This document shows, one piece after another, positions 27,835 through 38,800 of a stretch of 64,000 nt of DNA (its first letter is position 1; each line of letters starts with the position of its first letter). The position numbers were made by a program, and so were the translations under genes. Below the pieces are notes generated by a model that worked only from the letters and a program-made list of their open reading frames with translations, searched no databases and was not told the origin of the DNA. The DNA is from JAGVSR01 sp963708775 (GTDB taxonomy: Bacteria; Pseudomonadota; Alphaproteobacteria; Rhizobiales; Hyphomicrobiaceae): contig CAVPTI010000022.1 in assembly GCA_963708775.1 (NCBI GenBank), positions 55,172-119,171 of the forward strand. Direction: 5' to 3'.

Positions 27835-28563
27835 GTGATCCTCTTCCCGGCCATCGACCTGAAGGACGGCCAGTGCGTGCGCCTGAAGCTCGGCGAGATG
27901 AGTGAAGCGACGGTGTTCAACGATGATCCCGCCGCCCAGGCCGCCGAATTCGAAGCGCAGGGCTTCACCTATCTGCACGTCGTCGATCTGAATGGCGCCT
28001 TTGCCGGCAAGCCCGTCAATGGCGCAGCCGTCGATGCCATCCTCGACCGCGTGAAGATGCCGGTTCAACTCGGTGGCGGCATCCGCGACCTCGCCACGAT
28101 CGAGATGTGGCTGACGAAAGGCATCCGACGCGTGATCCTCGGCACCATCGCCGTGCGCGACCCTGCGCTGGTGAAAGATGCGTGCCGCGCGTTCCCCGGC
28201 CGCATCGCTGTCGGGATCGACGCCAAGGGCGGCAGGGTGGCCGTCGAAGGGTGGGCGGAAACATCTGAACTCACCGCCATCGATCTCGCCGGCCGCTTCG
28301 AGGATGCAGGGGTATCGGCCATCATCTACACGGATATCGAGCGTGACGGCGTCTTGAAGGGCCTGAACCTCCCCGCGACCGCAGAACTCGCGCGCTCGAC
28401 GGCCATCCCTGTCATCGCCTCGGGCGGCCTTGCCTCAATCGACGACGTGAAAGCTCTTCTAACCCCAGAATACCGGCTCCTGGAAGGCGCCATCACCGGC
28501 CGCGCCCTCTACGACGGCCGTATCGATCCAAGGGAAGCGCTGAAGCTCCTCGCCGCCGCCTAA
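27835..28563 (+). CDS. hisA: Phosphoribosylformimino-5-aminoimidazole carboxamide ribotide isomerase HisA
   Basis: 242-residue TIM barrel of histidine biosynthesis. It opens with ILFPAIDLKDGQCVRL (catalytic Asp in PAIDLKDG), continues with LQLGGGIRD, the second catalytic Asp region GIDAKGG and the phosphate-binding VIASGGLASIDDV motif. GTG 27835 is the start, directly at the family N-terminus. Other his genes are not nearby. Confidence 0.95.
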   Translation: MILFPAIDLKDGQCVRLKLGEMSEATVFNDDPAAQAAEFEAQGFTYLHVVDLNGAFAGKPVNGAAVDAILDRVKMPVQLGGGIRDLATIEMWLTKGIRRVILGTIAVRDPALVKDACRAFPGRIAVGIDAKGGRVAVEGWAETSELTAIDLAGRFEDAGVSAIIYTDIERDGVLKGLNLPATAELARSTAIPVIASGGLASIDDVKALLTPEYRLLEGAITGRALYDGRIDPREALKLLAAA

Positions 28564-28648
28564 GCCTCACGGCACGCCCGAGTGCATCCGCTAGATATGC
28601 TGCTGCGTTCATGACTTCAGGTAGATGCCTGACGATCATGGAGCCGCG

Positions 28649-29429
28649 ATGCCCCTATCCTTGAGCCGCCGCGACGCCCTGCGCAAACTCATCGTTGGCA
28701 CTGCCGGCGTGTCTCTGGCGACCGCTGCCCGCGCCCAAGCGCCTGCCGCTGACGTGCAAGCCCCAGCAACCCAACCGGCGGGTGCCTGTGTGCTCATGCC
28801 CCAGGCCATGGAAGGCCCATTTTACTTCGATCCAAAACTCGTCCGCGCCGATATAACCGAAGGCCGTCCTGGCGCACCGCTCGATCTCACGTTGCGCGTC
28901 ATCGAGCATGGCCCCTGCACACCGATCTCCAACGCTCGTGTCGATGTCTGGCACGCGGATGTCGGCGGCATCTATTCCGGCTATAATGGTCAAGGCGATG
29001 ACGGCAACGCGTCCGCCAAAGGCCAAACTCATTTACGAGGCACGCAGATCACCGATGCCGAAGGCCGCGTCACGTTCCGCTCGGTCTATCCCGGCTGGTA
29101 CCCTGGACGCACGCCGCACATCCACATCAAGGTATTCCTCGATCGGCTGACAGTGCTGACGGGTCAGATCTACTTCCCCGATGACCTTTCCGCCCGCATT
29201 TACCGCGAGCGCGCGCCCTACAAAAGCCCGGCCACCCGCCGACATGACGAACGATCGGGACCTTCTGTTTAAAGCTGGAGAACGCGAAGGCGGCGGCATC
29301 GTTCTGGCGACGGAAGAAACGGACGGCGGGCTGGTCTCCGCGTCGCTGCTGATTGCGGTTGATCGCTCGGGCGAGGCCGCAAAGGGCCAAGGATGGCGCC
29401 GTATTCTTCGCGAAATGATGGGCCGCTAA
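28649..29429 (+). CDS. Tat-exported intradiol ring-cleavage dioxygenase-like protein, frame broken once
   Basis: Protein of the catechol/protocatechuate 3,4-dioxygenase family. A twin-arginine signal (SRRDALRKLIVG) implies export after folding. The core has GPFYFDP, VDVWHADVGGIYSGY (Trp-His and Tyr ligand region), TFRSVYPGWYPGRTPHIHIKV (Tyr and His-x-His ligands of non-haem iron) and QIYFPDD. Near 29235-29245 the frame shifts by one extra base (a CCC run in CCACCCGCC is a candidate); the family C-terminus then continues as TNDRDLLFKAGEREGGG to TAA at 29429. Unbroken length is about 259 residues. Function is probably an extracytoplasmic aromatic-ring dioxygenase; substrate unknown. Confidence 0.82.
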
Positions 29430-29432
29430 CGG

Positions 29433-29711
29433 TCAAACCTGCGGCGGAACGTTACCATCGGGCTTGCGCAATTCGGGCGGCGGCTCGCTCTTTCCCCCGC
29501 GCCACCACGTCTTGAAGTTCTGCCGCCACAAGCGAACGCGCGGAACATCATACGAGAGAACCACCAGTCCCAGCGGCACCATCCAGAACCCCAGCACGGG
29601 GAGGAAGCCGAGGAAGCCGAACAGGATCAGCAGCACGCCGATGGCCATGCGCGCCGGCGCCCATTCGGGCAAATCATAACTCCAGCTTCCGATGCGAATA
29701 GTGCGCGGCAC
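29433..29711 (-). CDS. Small membrane protein with two hydrophobic segments
   Basis: 92 residues from a GTG at 29711 with an excellent AGGAGG ribosome site eight bases upstream. A central hydrophobic hairpin (MAIGVLLILFGFLGFLPVLGFWMVPLGLVVLSY, here described as two adjoining spans) is flanked by basic residues (RVRLWRQNFKTWWRGG) and a Pro-rich C-terminus. It resembles small PGPGW/DUF-type alphaproteobacterial membrane proteins of unknown role. It converges on the dioxygenase gene. Confidence 0.7.
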   Translation of the reverse strand: MPRTIRIGSWSYDLPEWAPARMAIGVLLILFGFLGFLPVLGFWMVPLGLVVLSYDVPRVRLWRQNFKTWWRGGKSEPPPELRKPDGNVPPQV

Positions 29712-29777
29712 GTGTCGAGCCTCCTGACGCAATTTCACTCAACACGAATAGAGACCCTGCGGCAAAGGGCAAGCCCC

Positions 29778-30251
29778 TCAGGCTTTCGCGGCGGCTTCGA
29801 TGGTCGCAATATCGATCTTCACCATATCGAACATCGCTTCCATAGCGCGCCGCGCAACGTCCCGGTCCGGATCACGCACGAGGGTTTGCAATTGCTGCGG
29901 CACGATCTGCCAGAACAGGCCATACTTGTCCTGTAGCCACCCGCACTGCACCGGCCGTCCGCCATTGGCCGTCAGCGCCGACCACAAGCGGTCAACTTCG
30001 GCCTGATCGCGGCACGGCACCGATAGCGAGACGGCTTCGTTGAATTTGAAGCGTGGCCCACCATTGAGCCCCTGATAGGGTTGCCCGTCGAGCGTGAACT
30101 CGACCAGCATCACCTCGCCGCGCTTTCCACTTGGAGTATCTGTCGGATACGCCGTCACGTGATCGACCCGCGAATTCGGAAACAACGAAACATAGAAGTT
30201 CGCGGCTTCTTCGGCCTTTCCGTCGAACCAGAGGCACGGCGCGATTGTCAT
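29778..30251 (-). CDS. VOC-superfamily PhnB-like protein
   Basis: 157 residues, cytoplasmic. It matches the PhnB/3-demethylubiquinone-methyltransferase-like glyoxalase fold: PCLWFDGKAEEAANFYVSLF at the N-terminus, the FKFNEAVSLSVPC strand, a VDRLWSALTANGG helix and YGLFWQIVP near the C-terminus. AGGAG precedes the start. These proteins bind metals or small molecules but most have no proven activity. Confidence 0.87.
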   Translation of the reverse strand: MTIAPCLWFDGKAEEAANFYVSLFPNSRVDHVTAYPTDTPSGKRGEVMLVEFTLDGQPYQGLNGGPRFKFNEAVSLSVPCRDQAEVDRLWSALTANGGRPVQCGWLQDKYGLFWQIVPQQLQTLVRDPDRDVARRAMEAMFDMVKIDIATIEAAAKA

Positions 30252-30341
30252 GGGCTTGTCTCCTCGTCCGCTGAACCACGCTGCAACGTCATCGGTTCCC
30301 GCTTAAGCTGGACCGCTCTTCGGCAGAGAGGACCCTAACGC

Positions 30342-31325
30342 ATGATGGAACAACCTCGCACGACGCCCGAAACCGCCGGCCATCTGGCATTGAAGCGCGT
30401 CCCCATCGTACCCGCATCAGAAACCGTGGGCAGCGTGCGCGTCCTGCTGCGGTCGGCCAAGTTTGATACCGTCGATCTCATCCTGCTGACCGATCCGTCC
30501 GGCCGGCACGTCTCTTCCGTCGAATTGCGGCGCCTTGTCGAGAACGATGATGCGACACCGCTGGCCTCGATCGCCCGCACAGATTGGCCATCGGTGCCCG
30601 CCGCGATGGATCAGGAGAAAGCAACCGACATCGCCATCCGCGAGAGCGTCACCGTTCTTCCCGTCCTGGCGGCCGACGGACATCCCATCGGAATCTTGGC
30701 CGCGCATACGCTCATCGACGTTCTGGGGCGCGAGCATCGGGAGGACATCCACCTGATGGCGGGCATTCTGCTCGAACGTGAAGGTGCGCGCCACGCTATG
30801 GAAGACCCGCCGCTGCGCCGCGTCGCCCGACGCCTGCCCTGGTTGATGGCCGGCCTCGCTTTGAGTTCGGCCGCCACGGGCGTGATGGCGAGTTTCGAAG
30901 CGGCGCTGCAGTCGAACGTTATGATTGCGTTCTTCATCCCCGCGATCGTCTATCTTGCCGACGCTGTAGGGACGCAAACGGAGGCGATCGCGGTTCGCGG
31001 CCTCTCGACGCGTGATCAGCCGCTCCTCACCCTCCTTGGGTCCGAGATCATGGTGGGCGGCGTGATCGGAGCGATCCTTGGTCTGCTGGCGTTCCTGGGC
31101 GTTTGGATCGCCTTCGGAAACATCGCAATCGCAACCGGTGTTGGCGTCTCTCTCTTCGCTGCCGGCGCACTGGCCAGCGGCATCGGGCTCATGTTCCCGT
31201 GGGCGCTCGGCCGCATCGGCCTCGATCCCGCATTCGGCGCCGGCCCCGTCGCCACCATCGCGCAGGATGTCCTGACCATCGTGATTTACTTCTTCGTGAT
31301 GACGAAGATGGTCGCCGTTGCCTAA
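30342..31325 (+). CDS. MgtE-type divalent cation transporter with CBS-like N-terminal domain
   Basis: 327 residues. The N-terminal half contains CBS-like repeats (LILLTDPSGRHVSSVELRR, VLPVLAADGHPIGILAA) that usually sense Mg2+ or nucleotides. The membrane half has about five spans beginning at PWLMAGLALSSAATGVMASF and includes FFIPAIVYLADAVGTQTEAI, the MgtE pore helix pattern. It is shorter than standard MgtE (about 450) because the N-terminal superhelical domain is absent. The start is preceded by GAGGA. Its stop overlaps the end of ubiE by three bases on the other strand. Confidence 0.85.
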   Translation: MMEQPRTTPETAGHLALKRVPIVPASETVGSVRVLLRSAKFDTVDLILLTDPSGRHVSSVELRRLVENDDATPLASIARTDWPSVPAAMDQEKATDIAIRESVTVLPVLAADGHPIGILAAHTLIDVLGREHREDIHLMAGILLEREGARHAMEDPPLRRVARRLPWLMAGLALSSAATGVMASFEAALQSNVMIAFFIPAIVYLADAVGTQTEAIAVRGLSTRDQPLLTLLGSEIMVGGVIGAILGLLAFLGVWIAFGNIAIATGVGVSLFAAGALASGIGLMFPWALGRIGLDPAFGAGPVATIAQDVLTIVIYFFVMTKMVAVA

Positions 31326-32110
31326 ATCCGCCAGCCGCTATGGATCGCAGCAATGCCGCCCGTGAGATTGCGATACGTCACGTTCTGGAACCCCGCCGCG
31401 CGGATCATCTCGGCGAATTGGTCTTGCTTGGGAAACTTGCGGATCGATTCCACGAGATACTGATACGGCTGCGCATCCCCGGCGGTCAGTTTACCCAGGC
31501 GCGGGATCACTTCGAACGAGTGGAAGTCGTAGATGCGATCGAGGATCGGCACCTGCACCTCGGAAAATTCCAGACACAGGAAATGCCCACCGGTCTTGAG
31601 CACGCGATAGGCCTCCGCCAGAGCGTTATCGATGTGCGTCACATTCCGGATTCCGAACGAAATGGTATAGGCGTCGAACGATTTGTCATCGAACGGCAGC
31701 GTCTCCGCATTGCCCTCGATCAGCGTAATACGATCGGCTAAGCCTGCATCGACCACGCGCCGGCGGCCGACGTCCAACATCTCGGGACTGATGTCGCAGA
31801 TCACCGCTGTCGTCTGCGGCCCGCCCGCCCGCAGCGCGCGCATCGCGATATCACCTGTGCCGCCCGCCACATCGAGCAGCCGGAACGGGGCCTCGCCCTT
31901 GGGCGGATTGAGCATCGAAACGAAATCGGACTTCCACAGCCGGTGCAGGCCGCCCGACATCAGGTCGTTCATCAGGTCGTATCGCTCCGCGACCTTGGAA
32001 AAGACGTCGTTGACGAGGCTTTGCCGTTCCTCTTCGCGCACATTGCGGAAGCCGAACGAGGTGCTGGTATCGGTGGCGTTGGGATCGGATGTGGTCATGC
32101 CCGGCAACAT
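31322..32110 (-). CDS. ubiE: Ubiquinone/menaquinone biosynthesis C-methyltransferase UbiE
   Basis: 262 residues, SAM-dependent methyltransferase acting on the demethylquinone ring. Visible are FGFRNVREEERQSLVNDVFS at the N-terminus, the SAM loop LLDVAGGTGDIA, the acidic loop VICDISPEML, and the family motif SFGIRNVTHIDNAL. Start at 32110 has GGAG at good spacing; 32098 is an alternative. Convergent overlap with the MgtE-like gene. Confidence 0.95.
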   Translation of the reverse strand: MLPGMTTSDPNATDTSTSFGFRNVREEERQSLVNDVFSKVAERYDLMNDLMSGGLHRLWKSDFVSMLNPPKGEAPFRLLDVAGGTGDIAMRALRAGGPQTTAVICDISPEMLDVGRRRVVDAGLADRITLIEGNAETLPFDDKSFDAYTISFGIRNVTHIDNALAEAYRVLKTGGHFLCLEFSEVQVPILDRIYDFHSFEVIPRLGKLTAGDAQPYQYLVESIRKFPKQDQFAEMIRAAGFQNVTYRNLTGGIAAIHSGWRI

Positions 32111-32131
32111 ACCCGGGCTCCGTTCACGCGG

Positions 32132-33146
32132 CTACCCGGCAAATTGGATCAGGTTTGCAGCAGCGGATGCAACGCACCTGTGTCCATGATAATCCGCCAC
32201 CGCCGCCGCGAGAACGGGCGCCAGCAGATATCCGTGCCGGTAAGCCCCGTTCACCATGATGCTGCGGCCTCCATCCACAACGCGCGCCCGCGGTACGTTA
32301 TCGGGAAACGCCGGCCGCACACCGGCACTCATCTCCAAAACCTCAGCCTCCCCGAAGGCCGGATGCAGGGCATACGCCGCCCCCAGCAATTCGAGTGCCG
32401 AACGTACCGACACCGGCCCCGCATCCTCGCTCTCGATCATTGTTGCACCGACGAGATAGCGGTTGTCTCCCCACGGGACGACATACAGCGGGTGCCGCGG
32501 ATGCAGCAGTCGTACGGGCCTCGCGAACGACACGTCGCTCGATCGGATCAGCAACCGCTCTCCCCGAACGCCCCGCAGGTCCGCAAGCTGATGCCGCGCA
32601 CCCAATCCTCGGCAATCGACGATCACGCTGTCCCGGTCGCTCTCTTCCAGTGCGCGTCCGAAATGAAAATCGACACCGGCATCCTGGCAAGCCTGCGTGC
32701 AAAAACGCGAGCGCGTGCGGCGTCGCCACGTGTGCCTCATCCGGAAAAAAGAGCGCTGTCGAAAAGCGGTCGGCCAGATCCGGCTCGAGAGCGGCGAGCG
32801 CCGCTCGGTCGAGCGTCCTATGCTCATGCGTCAGCTTCGCAAAGCGCGTCAGATCCGGCAGATCGCGCGCGACGGCAACGACGAGACTGCCGTTGTTGAC
32901 GACGCCCGGATACACGTCCCGCCATATCGCCAGACCCTCGACGCCGAAATCACGAACCTCGTCCGGCGCCGTTTCCGCTTCCACCCACGGAGCAAGCATC
33001 GCGCCGGCATGGCGGCTCACACACGCATTGAGCGGATCCACTTCGCGATCGACGAGCATCACCTGATGGTCGCGGCGCGCCAGCGTCAGGGCCTGCCATA
33101 GCCCGATGATCCCCGCCCCGGCGACTGTAATGCGTCGGCGCGTCAT
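32132..33146 (-). CDS. thiO: FAD-dependent oxidoreductase, glycine oxidase ThiO-like (frame broken once)
   Basis: Protein of the DAO family. The N-terminal part shows the FAD-binding Rossmann motif VAGAGIIGLWQALTLA and the SRHAGAMLAPWVEAE segment. At about 32700 the frame breaks at a run of five T on the coding strand (GCGTTTTTGCACG); removing one T joins ALAF to CTQACQDAGVDFHFG and the rest of the enzyme: RHPLYVVPWGDNRYLVGAT, FPDNVPRARVVDG and a C-terminal NGAYRHGYLLAPVLA motif, about 338 residues in all. ThiO makes dehydroglycine for the thiazole moiety of thiamin, but no other thi genes are adjacent, so a different amine substrate is possible. It starts one base after the ggt stop. Confidence 0.82.
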
Positions 33147-33147
33147 C

Positions 33148-34957
33148 TCAGTCTCCGAGTGCCGCGCCCTCGCGGCGCGGGTCGCTGCCACCCTCGATCA
33201 AGCCATCGCGCACGGCAAGGAGATTGAGCCCTGAATTCATGAGGTCGATCCGGATCGCATGCCCATATGATTTGAGGCGCAGCCCGGTAAGGACGGACTG
33301 CCAGTCCGTTTCGAGATCCGCGCCCTCGCCCATGCTGCCGAAGTTCATCAGCGCCGATGCCTGATACGCATCGAGCTTCCAGTCCATCAGCGCAATCAGC
33401 GCTTTCGTCACGAACATGATGATCCGCCCACCGCCCGGCGATCCCACAACCGCGAACACATCTCCCTTCCCGTCGAACACGATGGTTGGTGACATGGTAC
33501 TGCGCGGACGCTTCCCCCCTTCGACGCGGTTTGCGATCGGCTGCCCCTTCGCATCGGTCGGCAGAAAAGAAAAATCGGTGAGTTCATTGTTGAGGAGAAA
33601 GCCTGCCGCCATCACGCCGGAGCCGAACACGCCCTCGATCGTTGTGGTCATCGCAACCGCGTTGCCTTCCGCATCGATCACGGAAAGATGGCTGGTGCCC
33701 GTCGTCTCGTGCGTCGCATCGGCTCCGAAGGCGCGCTTTGCGATGCCTGGGGGCAGACCTGGCGGCGGCGGCGCCATAGACCTCGCAGGATCAATCAGCT
33801 TGCGCCGCTCCGCCAGATACGCACGATCAGTCAATCCCGCTGGTATGGAAACGAACGCGGGGTCAGCGAGATAGCGCCCGCGATCCGCATAGGCGAGTTT
33901 CTCGGCCTCTAGGATCAGGTGCACGCCCTCCGGCGGCATCCGTCCGTCGATGACACGCCCGAGATCGAATGGCTCCAGCAGTATAAGGATCTGCGCAATG
34001 GCGATTCCGCCCGACGAAGGTGGCCCCATTCCGCAGACTTTGTAAACGCGGTAGGTCGCACAGATCGGCTCGCGCACCTCGACCTTGTACGCGGTAAGAT
34101 CCGCAGCCGAGAGATCACCCGCCACGTTCGGCGCCTGCGCGACCGCAGCCAACACCTGCTCGGCCACGCGTCCCGAGTAGAACCCATCCGGCCCCTTGTC
34201 CGCGATCGTCTTCAGAGTTGCTGCGTAGTCGGGGTTTTTGATGACAGAACCCGCCGACCGGGGCGCGCCGCTCTCATCAAAAAAGTACCGCCGTGCCGCA
34301 GCATCGAAAGCGTCGGGGCCCGTGATCCGCAGCAAAAGGTACAATCGTGGGGTAACGGTGAAGCCGTCTTCCGCAATCCGGATCGCAGGTTCGAACAATC
34401 GCGCCCATGCGAGTTTGCCGTGCTTTTCATGTGCCGTCTTGAGCAGCCGCACGAGACCCGGCGTCCCAATGCTAAGACCGGAATGCACGGCCTTTTCGAA
34501 AGGCATCGGCTTGCCGTCCGCGAGAAACCGATCAGGCTGCGCCGTAGCAGGCGCTGTTTCCCGCCCGTCGTAGGAGACGAGCGATGAGGTCTCTTTGTTC
34601 CAATGCAGCAAAAACGCGCCGCCGCCCAATCCCGACGACTGCGGCTCCACGAGACCAAGAACGAGTTGTGCCGCAATGGCAGCGTCAACGGCGGAGCCGC
34701 CTGCCGCCATCATTGCGCGGCCCGCCTCCGACGCGGCACGGCTCGACGTAGTGATCATGTACGACTTTGCGCGCGCCAAAGCACCGTCGACGCGCACCGT
34801 CGTCGAACTCGGGCTCAAACAATTGCCGCTGCGCAAGTAAAGGTCGCGCATTGCCCGCCAGGATCAATCCAGCAACCAACACAAAGCACAGGGTTCGTCG
34901 CACGCGTGTTAATCGCGCGCAGGGGCAAACAGAGAAGGGTATGGCAAGCGGTTTCAT
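33148..34957 (-). CDS. ggt: Gamma-glutamyltransferase (frame broken near the N-terminus)
   Basis: Periplasmic Ntn-hydrolase that splits and transfers gamma-glutamyl groups of glutathione. The main frame from about 34800 covers the large subunit (SSRAASEAGRAMMAAGGSAVDA, SSGLGGGAFLLHW, EKAVHSGLSIGTPGLV) and the autocleavage site before the catalytic Thr in HETTGTSHLSVID, then the small subunit (LLNNELTDFSF, RPRSTMSPTIV, GSPGGGRII). The export signal is one frame away: MKPLAIPFSVCPCARLTRVR with LCFVLVAGLILAGNARPLLA, starting at 34957. One extra base around 34795-34805 (GGTGCGCGTCG on the coding strand) separates them. Without the repair the protein would start inside the cytoplasm. Confidence 0.87.
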
Positions 34958-35029
34958 AGTCGCTTCGATGCCTGGAATGCGCCGTTCGCGCAACCCTCAG
35001 GCGTCTCGTTCGTCATTCGGCAGGCAAAC

Positions 35030-35060
35030 AAAAAGGCAGGCAGCCCGAAGGCGCCTGCCG
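35030..35060 (-). terminator. Terminator of the C2-like secreted protein gene
   Basis: On the minus strand, GGCAGGCGCC-TTCG-GGCTGCCTGCC forms a stable tetraloop hairpin followed by five T residues, just after the stop at 35086. This is a textbook intrinsic terminator. Confidence 0.82.
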
Positions 35061-35085
35061 TTTGGACTTGAGATGAGGTCGATCG

Positions 35086-35583
35086 TTACTTCTTGACCGT
35101 CACGATGAAGGTGATCTCGGCAGCCTTCTTCTCCTTGCCGGCGCGGCTGATCTTGGCACCACACTTATACGTCGAAGAGAAGCCCTCGACCTTGCACGTC
35201 TTGGTATTGATCGTGAAATCAAGATCTCTCTTGTTGTCGATACGGTTGATGTCGATGGGGTCATCGACGCTCACGTCTTTGTCGAACACCCCGATATTCA
35301 CCTTTACGTCGCCCGCCTTGACCTTTTTGGAAACGACCCAGTTCGGCGTAATCGATGCTTCCTGCTTCACCGGCGGTGTAGAAATAGTCTCACCCCCGAT
35401 GTTGACCTTCGCGTAGAAATCGCCTTTCGAGAAGGCATCGGCCTGATCGAGTGCGCGCACCCGCGTAATCTTGATGATCACTTCCGGATCCTTGGCTGCG
35501 GCCGTCGTGGCCGTTGTGCCGAGGGCAAGAGTAGCAAGGGGAAGAGCAGCGAGCGCACAGGCAACGGCGCGGAACTTGGACAT
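35086..35583 (-). CDS. Secreted protein with C2-like domain, function unknown
   Basis: 165 residues from ATG 35583. A signal peptide (MSKFRAVACALAALPLATLA) is cleaved near residue 31. The mature part begins DPEVIIKITRVRALDQADAF and continues DFYAKVNIGG, TPNWVVSKKV and VNIGVFDKDVSVDDPIDI, the strand order and Asp-rich loop of a calcium-type C2 beta sandwich. Two Cys near the C-terminus (TKTCKVEGF, YKCGAKI) may form a disulfide. The C2 assignment is from pattern recognition; C2-like periplasmic proteins are uncommon in bacteria. It has its own terminator. Confidence 0.75.
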   Translation of the reverse strand: MSKFRAVACALAALPLATLALGTTATTAAAKDPEVIIKITRVRALDQADAFSKGDFYAKVNIGGETISTPPVKQEASITPNWVVSKKVKAGDVKVNIGVFDKDVSVDDPIDINRIDNKRDLDFTINTKTCKVEGFSSTYKCGAKISRAGKEKKAAEITFIVTVKK

Positions 35584-35819
35584 GGAAAAAATCTCCAACG
35601 ATGACGAGACACACGAGATCACACCGCACGGGGACACCACCCCGCCTTGGGGTCGAGCTGCCTGGAGTGTCGATCGTGGCCGGACGCTAGCAGGAAGAGG
35701 CTGTGCTGTGACGGACGCAGCCGGTATCGGAGCGCGATCCTGAGTCTGGCGTTGCGATTGGGTGACAGGGCTGCTTTGGCTGAAGGAGGATTTCGTAGCG
35801 AAATCAATTCAAAGCGAAA

Positions 35820-38800
35820 TTAGTGAAAGTCGCGGGATTTCGGGATGACACGCTCCTGACGGGGGTGCATGGGCCGCGGCCGCACAGGTGTTTCAGGCCG
35901 CGCCCATCTAGGATGTTGGTCCGCGCCCGCTGCACCAGGATCGGGCCCGGGACTTTTCACCTCGTCCGCGTTTGCGATGGGAATCGGCATTTCGTTCGCC
36001 CATTCTGACAGAAGCATAAGCCAGTCACTCCGATCCTCTAATGCCGTTGCCACGACATGGACGATGCTCTCGTGCCGCTGCACGCGCCCGGTGACGAGCA
36101 TCAGCCGCGCCTGCATCACCGTCTTGCGATATCGCTCCAGCGTTTTCGGCCACACGACGCAATTGCCGACCCCCGTCTCATCTTCCAGCGTCATGAACAC
36201 GACGCCCTTGGCCGATCCCGGCCGTTGCCGCACCAGAATGACGCCCGCCACTTTCACGAACTGCCCGTCGCGCATGCTGCGCAACTCCTGGCAATTCGAA
36301 ACCCGTTCCGCCCGGAGACGCTCGCGCAGAAAGCTCATCGGGTGCGCCTTCAAGGACAGCCGCAGCGTCTGGTAGTCGTTCACCACGTGCTCTGAGAGCG
36401 GCATCAAAGGCAGCGCCACCTCCGGCTCCGCGCCCGTCTCGTGAGCGGCACTCCAGGAAAAGAGCGGCAGCGGCGGCGCATTCGCGAGCGCCGTCACCTC
36501 CCAAAGCGCCTGCCGCCGGTCGAGCCCGATCGACCGGAACGCATCGGCCGCCGCAAGCTTCTCCAGTGTCGGCAGGCGCAGCCCCGCCCGCTGCCATAGA
36601 TCATGCACAGAACCGAATGCACCCTGCGCCCGAGCCGCAACGAGGCGCCCGATTTCCTCCTCCTGCAGCCCGTCGATCTGGCGCAGGCCGAGCCGCAGCG
36701 CAGGCCCGCCGCCATCCCCGTCCTCCAGCGTGGAATCCCAACAGCTGAGATTGACATCGGCGGCGCGCGCTTCCACCCCATGCTCGCTCGCATCCCGCAC
36801 GATCTGCGCGGGCGCATAAAATCCCATCGGCTGTGAGTTGAGCAGCGCGCACGCGAACGCCGCCGGGAAATGGCACTTGAGCCACGATGACACATAGACG
36901 AGATGCGCGAAGCTCGCCGCATGGCTCTCGGGAAACCCGTACTCGCCGAAACCCTTGATCTGGTTAAAGCAGCGCTGGGCAAATGCGCGGTCATAGCCGC
37001 GCTCCGTCATCCGCTCGACCATCTTCTCTTCGAGCAATCCAATCGTGCCGCGGCGGCGGAACGTGGCCATCGCCTTGCGCAAATCGTTGACCTCCTGGTC
37101 AGAGAATTTTGCTGCCTCCATCGCGATCCGCATCGCCTGCTCCTGGAACAGCGGTACGCCCTTTGTCTTGCCGAGGATCTGCTTGAGTTCGTCGGTCGGC
37201 CCATGTTCCGGCGATGGCGACGGATAAGTCTCCGGCTCCAGCCCGGAGCGCCGCCGCAGATACGGATGCACCATGTCGCCTTGGATCGGTCCCGGCCTGA
37301 CGATTGCAACCTCGATCACGAGATCATAAAAACAGCGCGGCTTGAGACGCGGCAGCATGTTCATTTGCGCGCGGCTTTCCACCTGAAAAACGCCGATGCT
37401 GTCCGCGCGGCAAAGCATGTCATAGGTTTCGGGATCCTCGCGCGGCACCTTCGCAAGCGTCATGTCGAGTCCATGATGCATGCCCAGGAGTTCGAACGCA
37501 CGCCGGATGCATGACAGCATGCCGAGCGCTAGAATATCGACCTTCAACAATCCAAGCGCCGCAATATCGTCCTTGTCCCACTCAATGAAGGTGCGATCAT
37601 CCATTGCGCCATTGCCAACCGGCACCATCTCCACGAGCGGCCCCCGCGTCAGCACGAACCCGCCAACATGCTGCGAGAGATGGCGCGGAAAGCCGATGAG
37701 CTCTTCGGTGAGTTCCAGCACGGTCGCAAGCAGCGGATCGCTCGCGTCAAGGCCCGCCTCCCGCACGCGCGTATCGCCGAGCACACCCCCCGAGCTTGTC
37801 CCCCATACCATGCCGGCGAGCGCCGCGACCGTGTCTTCCGACAATCCCATCGCTTTGCCGACATCGCGCACCGCCGACCGCGCACGGTAGGAAATGACGG
37901 TGGCGGCGAGCCCCGCCCGGTCACGCCCATAGCGCGCGTAGATGTATTGGATGACCTCCTCGCGTCGGTCGTGCTCGAAATCAACGTCGATGTCGGGCGG
38001 CTCCTTGCGCGCATGCGACACAAACCGTTCGAACAGAAGGTTTACTTCCGTCGGATTGACCGCCGTGACGCCGAGGCAATAGCACACGACCGAGTTCGCC
38101 GCTGATCCGCGCCCCTGGCAAAGGATGCCGCGCGAGCGGGCGAACAAAACAATGTCGTGCACCGTGAGAAAATAAGGCGCGTAATTGAGTTCCGAAACAA
38201 GCTGCAATTCGCGCGTGATCGTTGCGCGAACCCTATCTGGAATGCCCTCTGGAAACCGCTCCGCCGCACCTTTCCAGGTGAGCGCTTCCAGATGCGCCTG
38301 CGGTGTCGTCCCGGGCGGCACAGGTTCGTCCGGATATTCATAAACAAGCTCATCGAGCGAAAACCGGCAGGCCTCCATGATGGAAACTGTGCGCGCCACC
38401 GCCTCCTCGTATCCACGAAAGAGACGAACTATCTCCTCGGGCTTCTTAAGGTGTCGCTCCGCGTTTGCCTGCAGCCGGTACCCGGCCTCGTTGATGGTCG
38501 TATGTTTCCGCACGCAGGTCAGTACGTCCTGCAATGGCCGCCGGTGCGGCGCATGATAGAGCACGGCATTGGTCGCAACGAGCGGCGTGCCACATGCGGC
38601 GGCCATCGCCGCGAGCGCTCCGATCCGCGCCCGGTCATCGCCACGGTAGGCATGTGACGCCGCCAGATAAAGTTTGGCGGGGGCCAGTGCCGCTTGAATC
38701 CGCTGCAGATGTGATCGGAAATTCTCTTCCAACGTCTCCGGTGGCACGACGATGAAAATATTGCCTTCCGCGAGCACAGCGACGTCGTCGAGCCGCAGGA

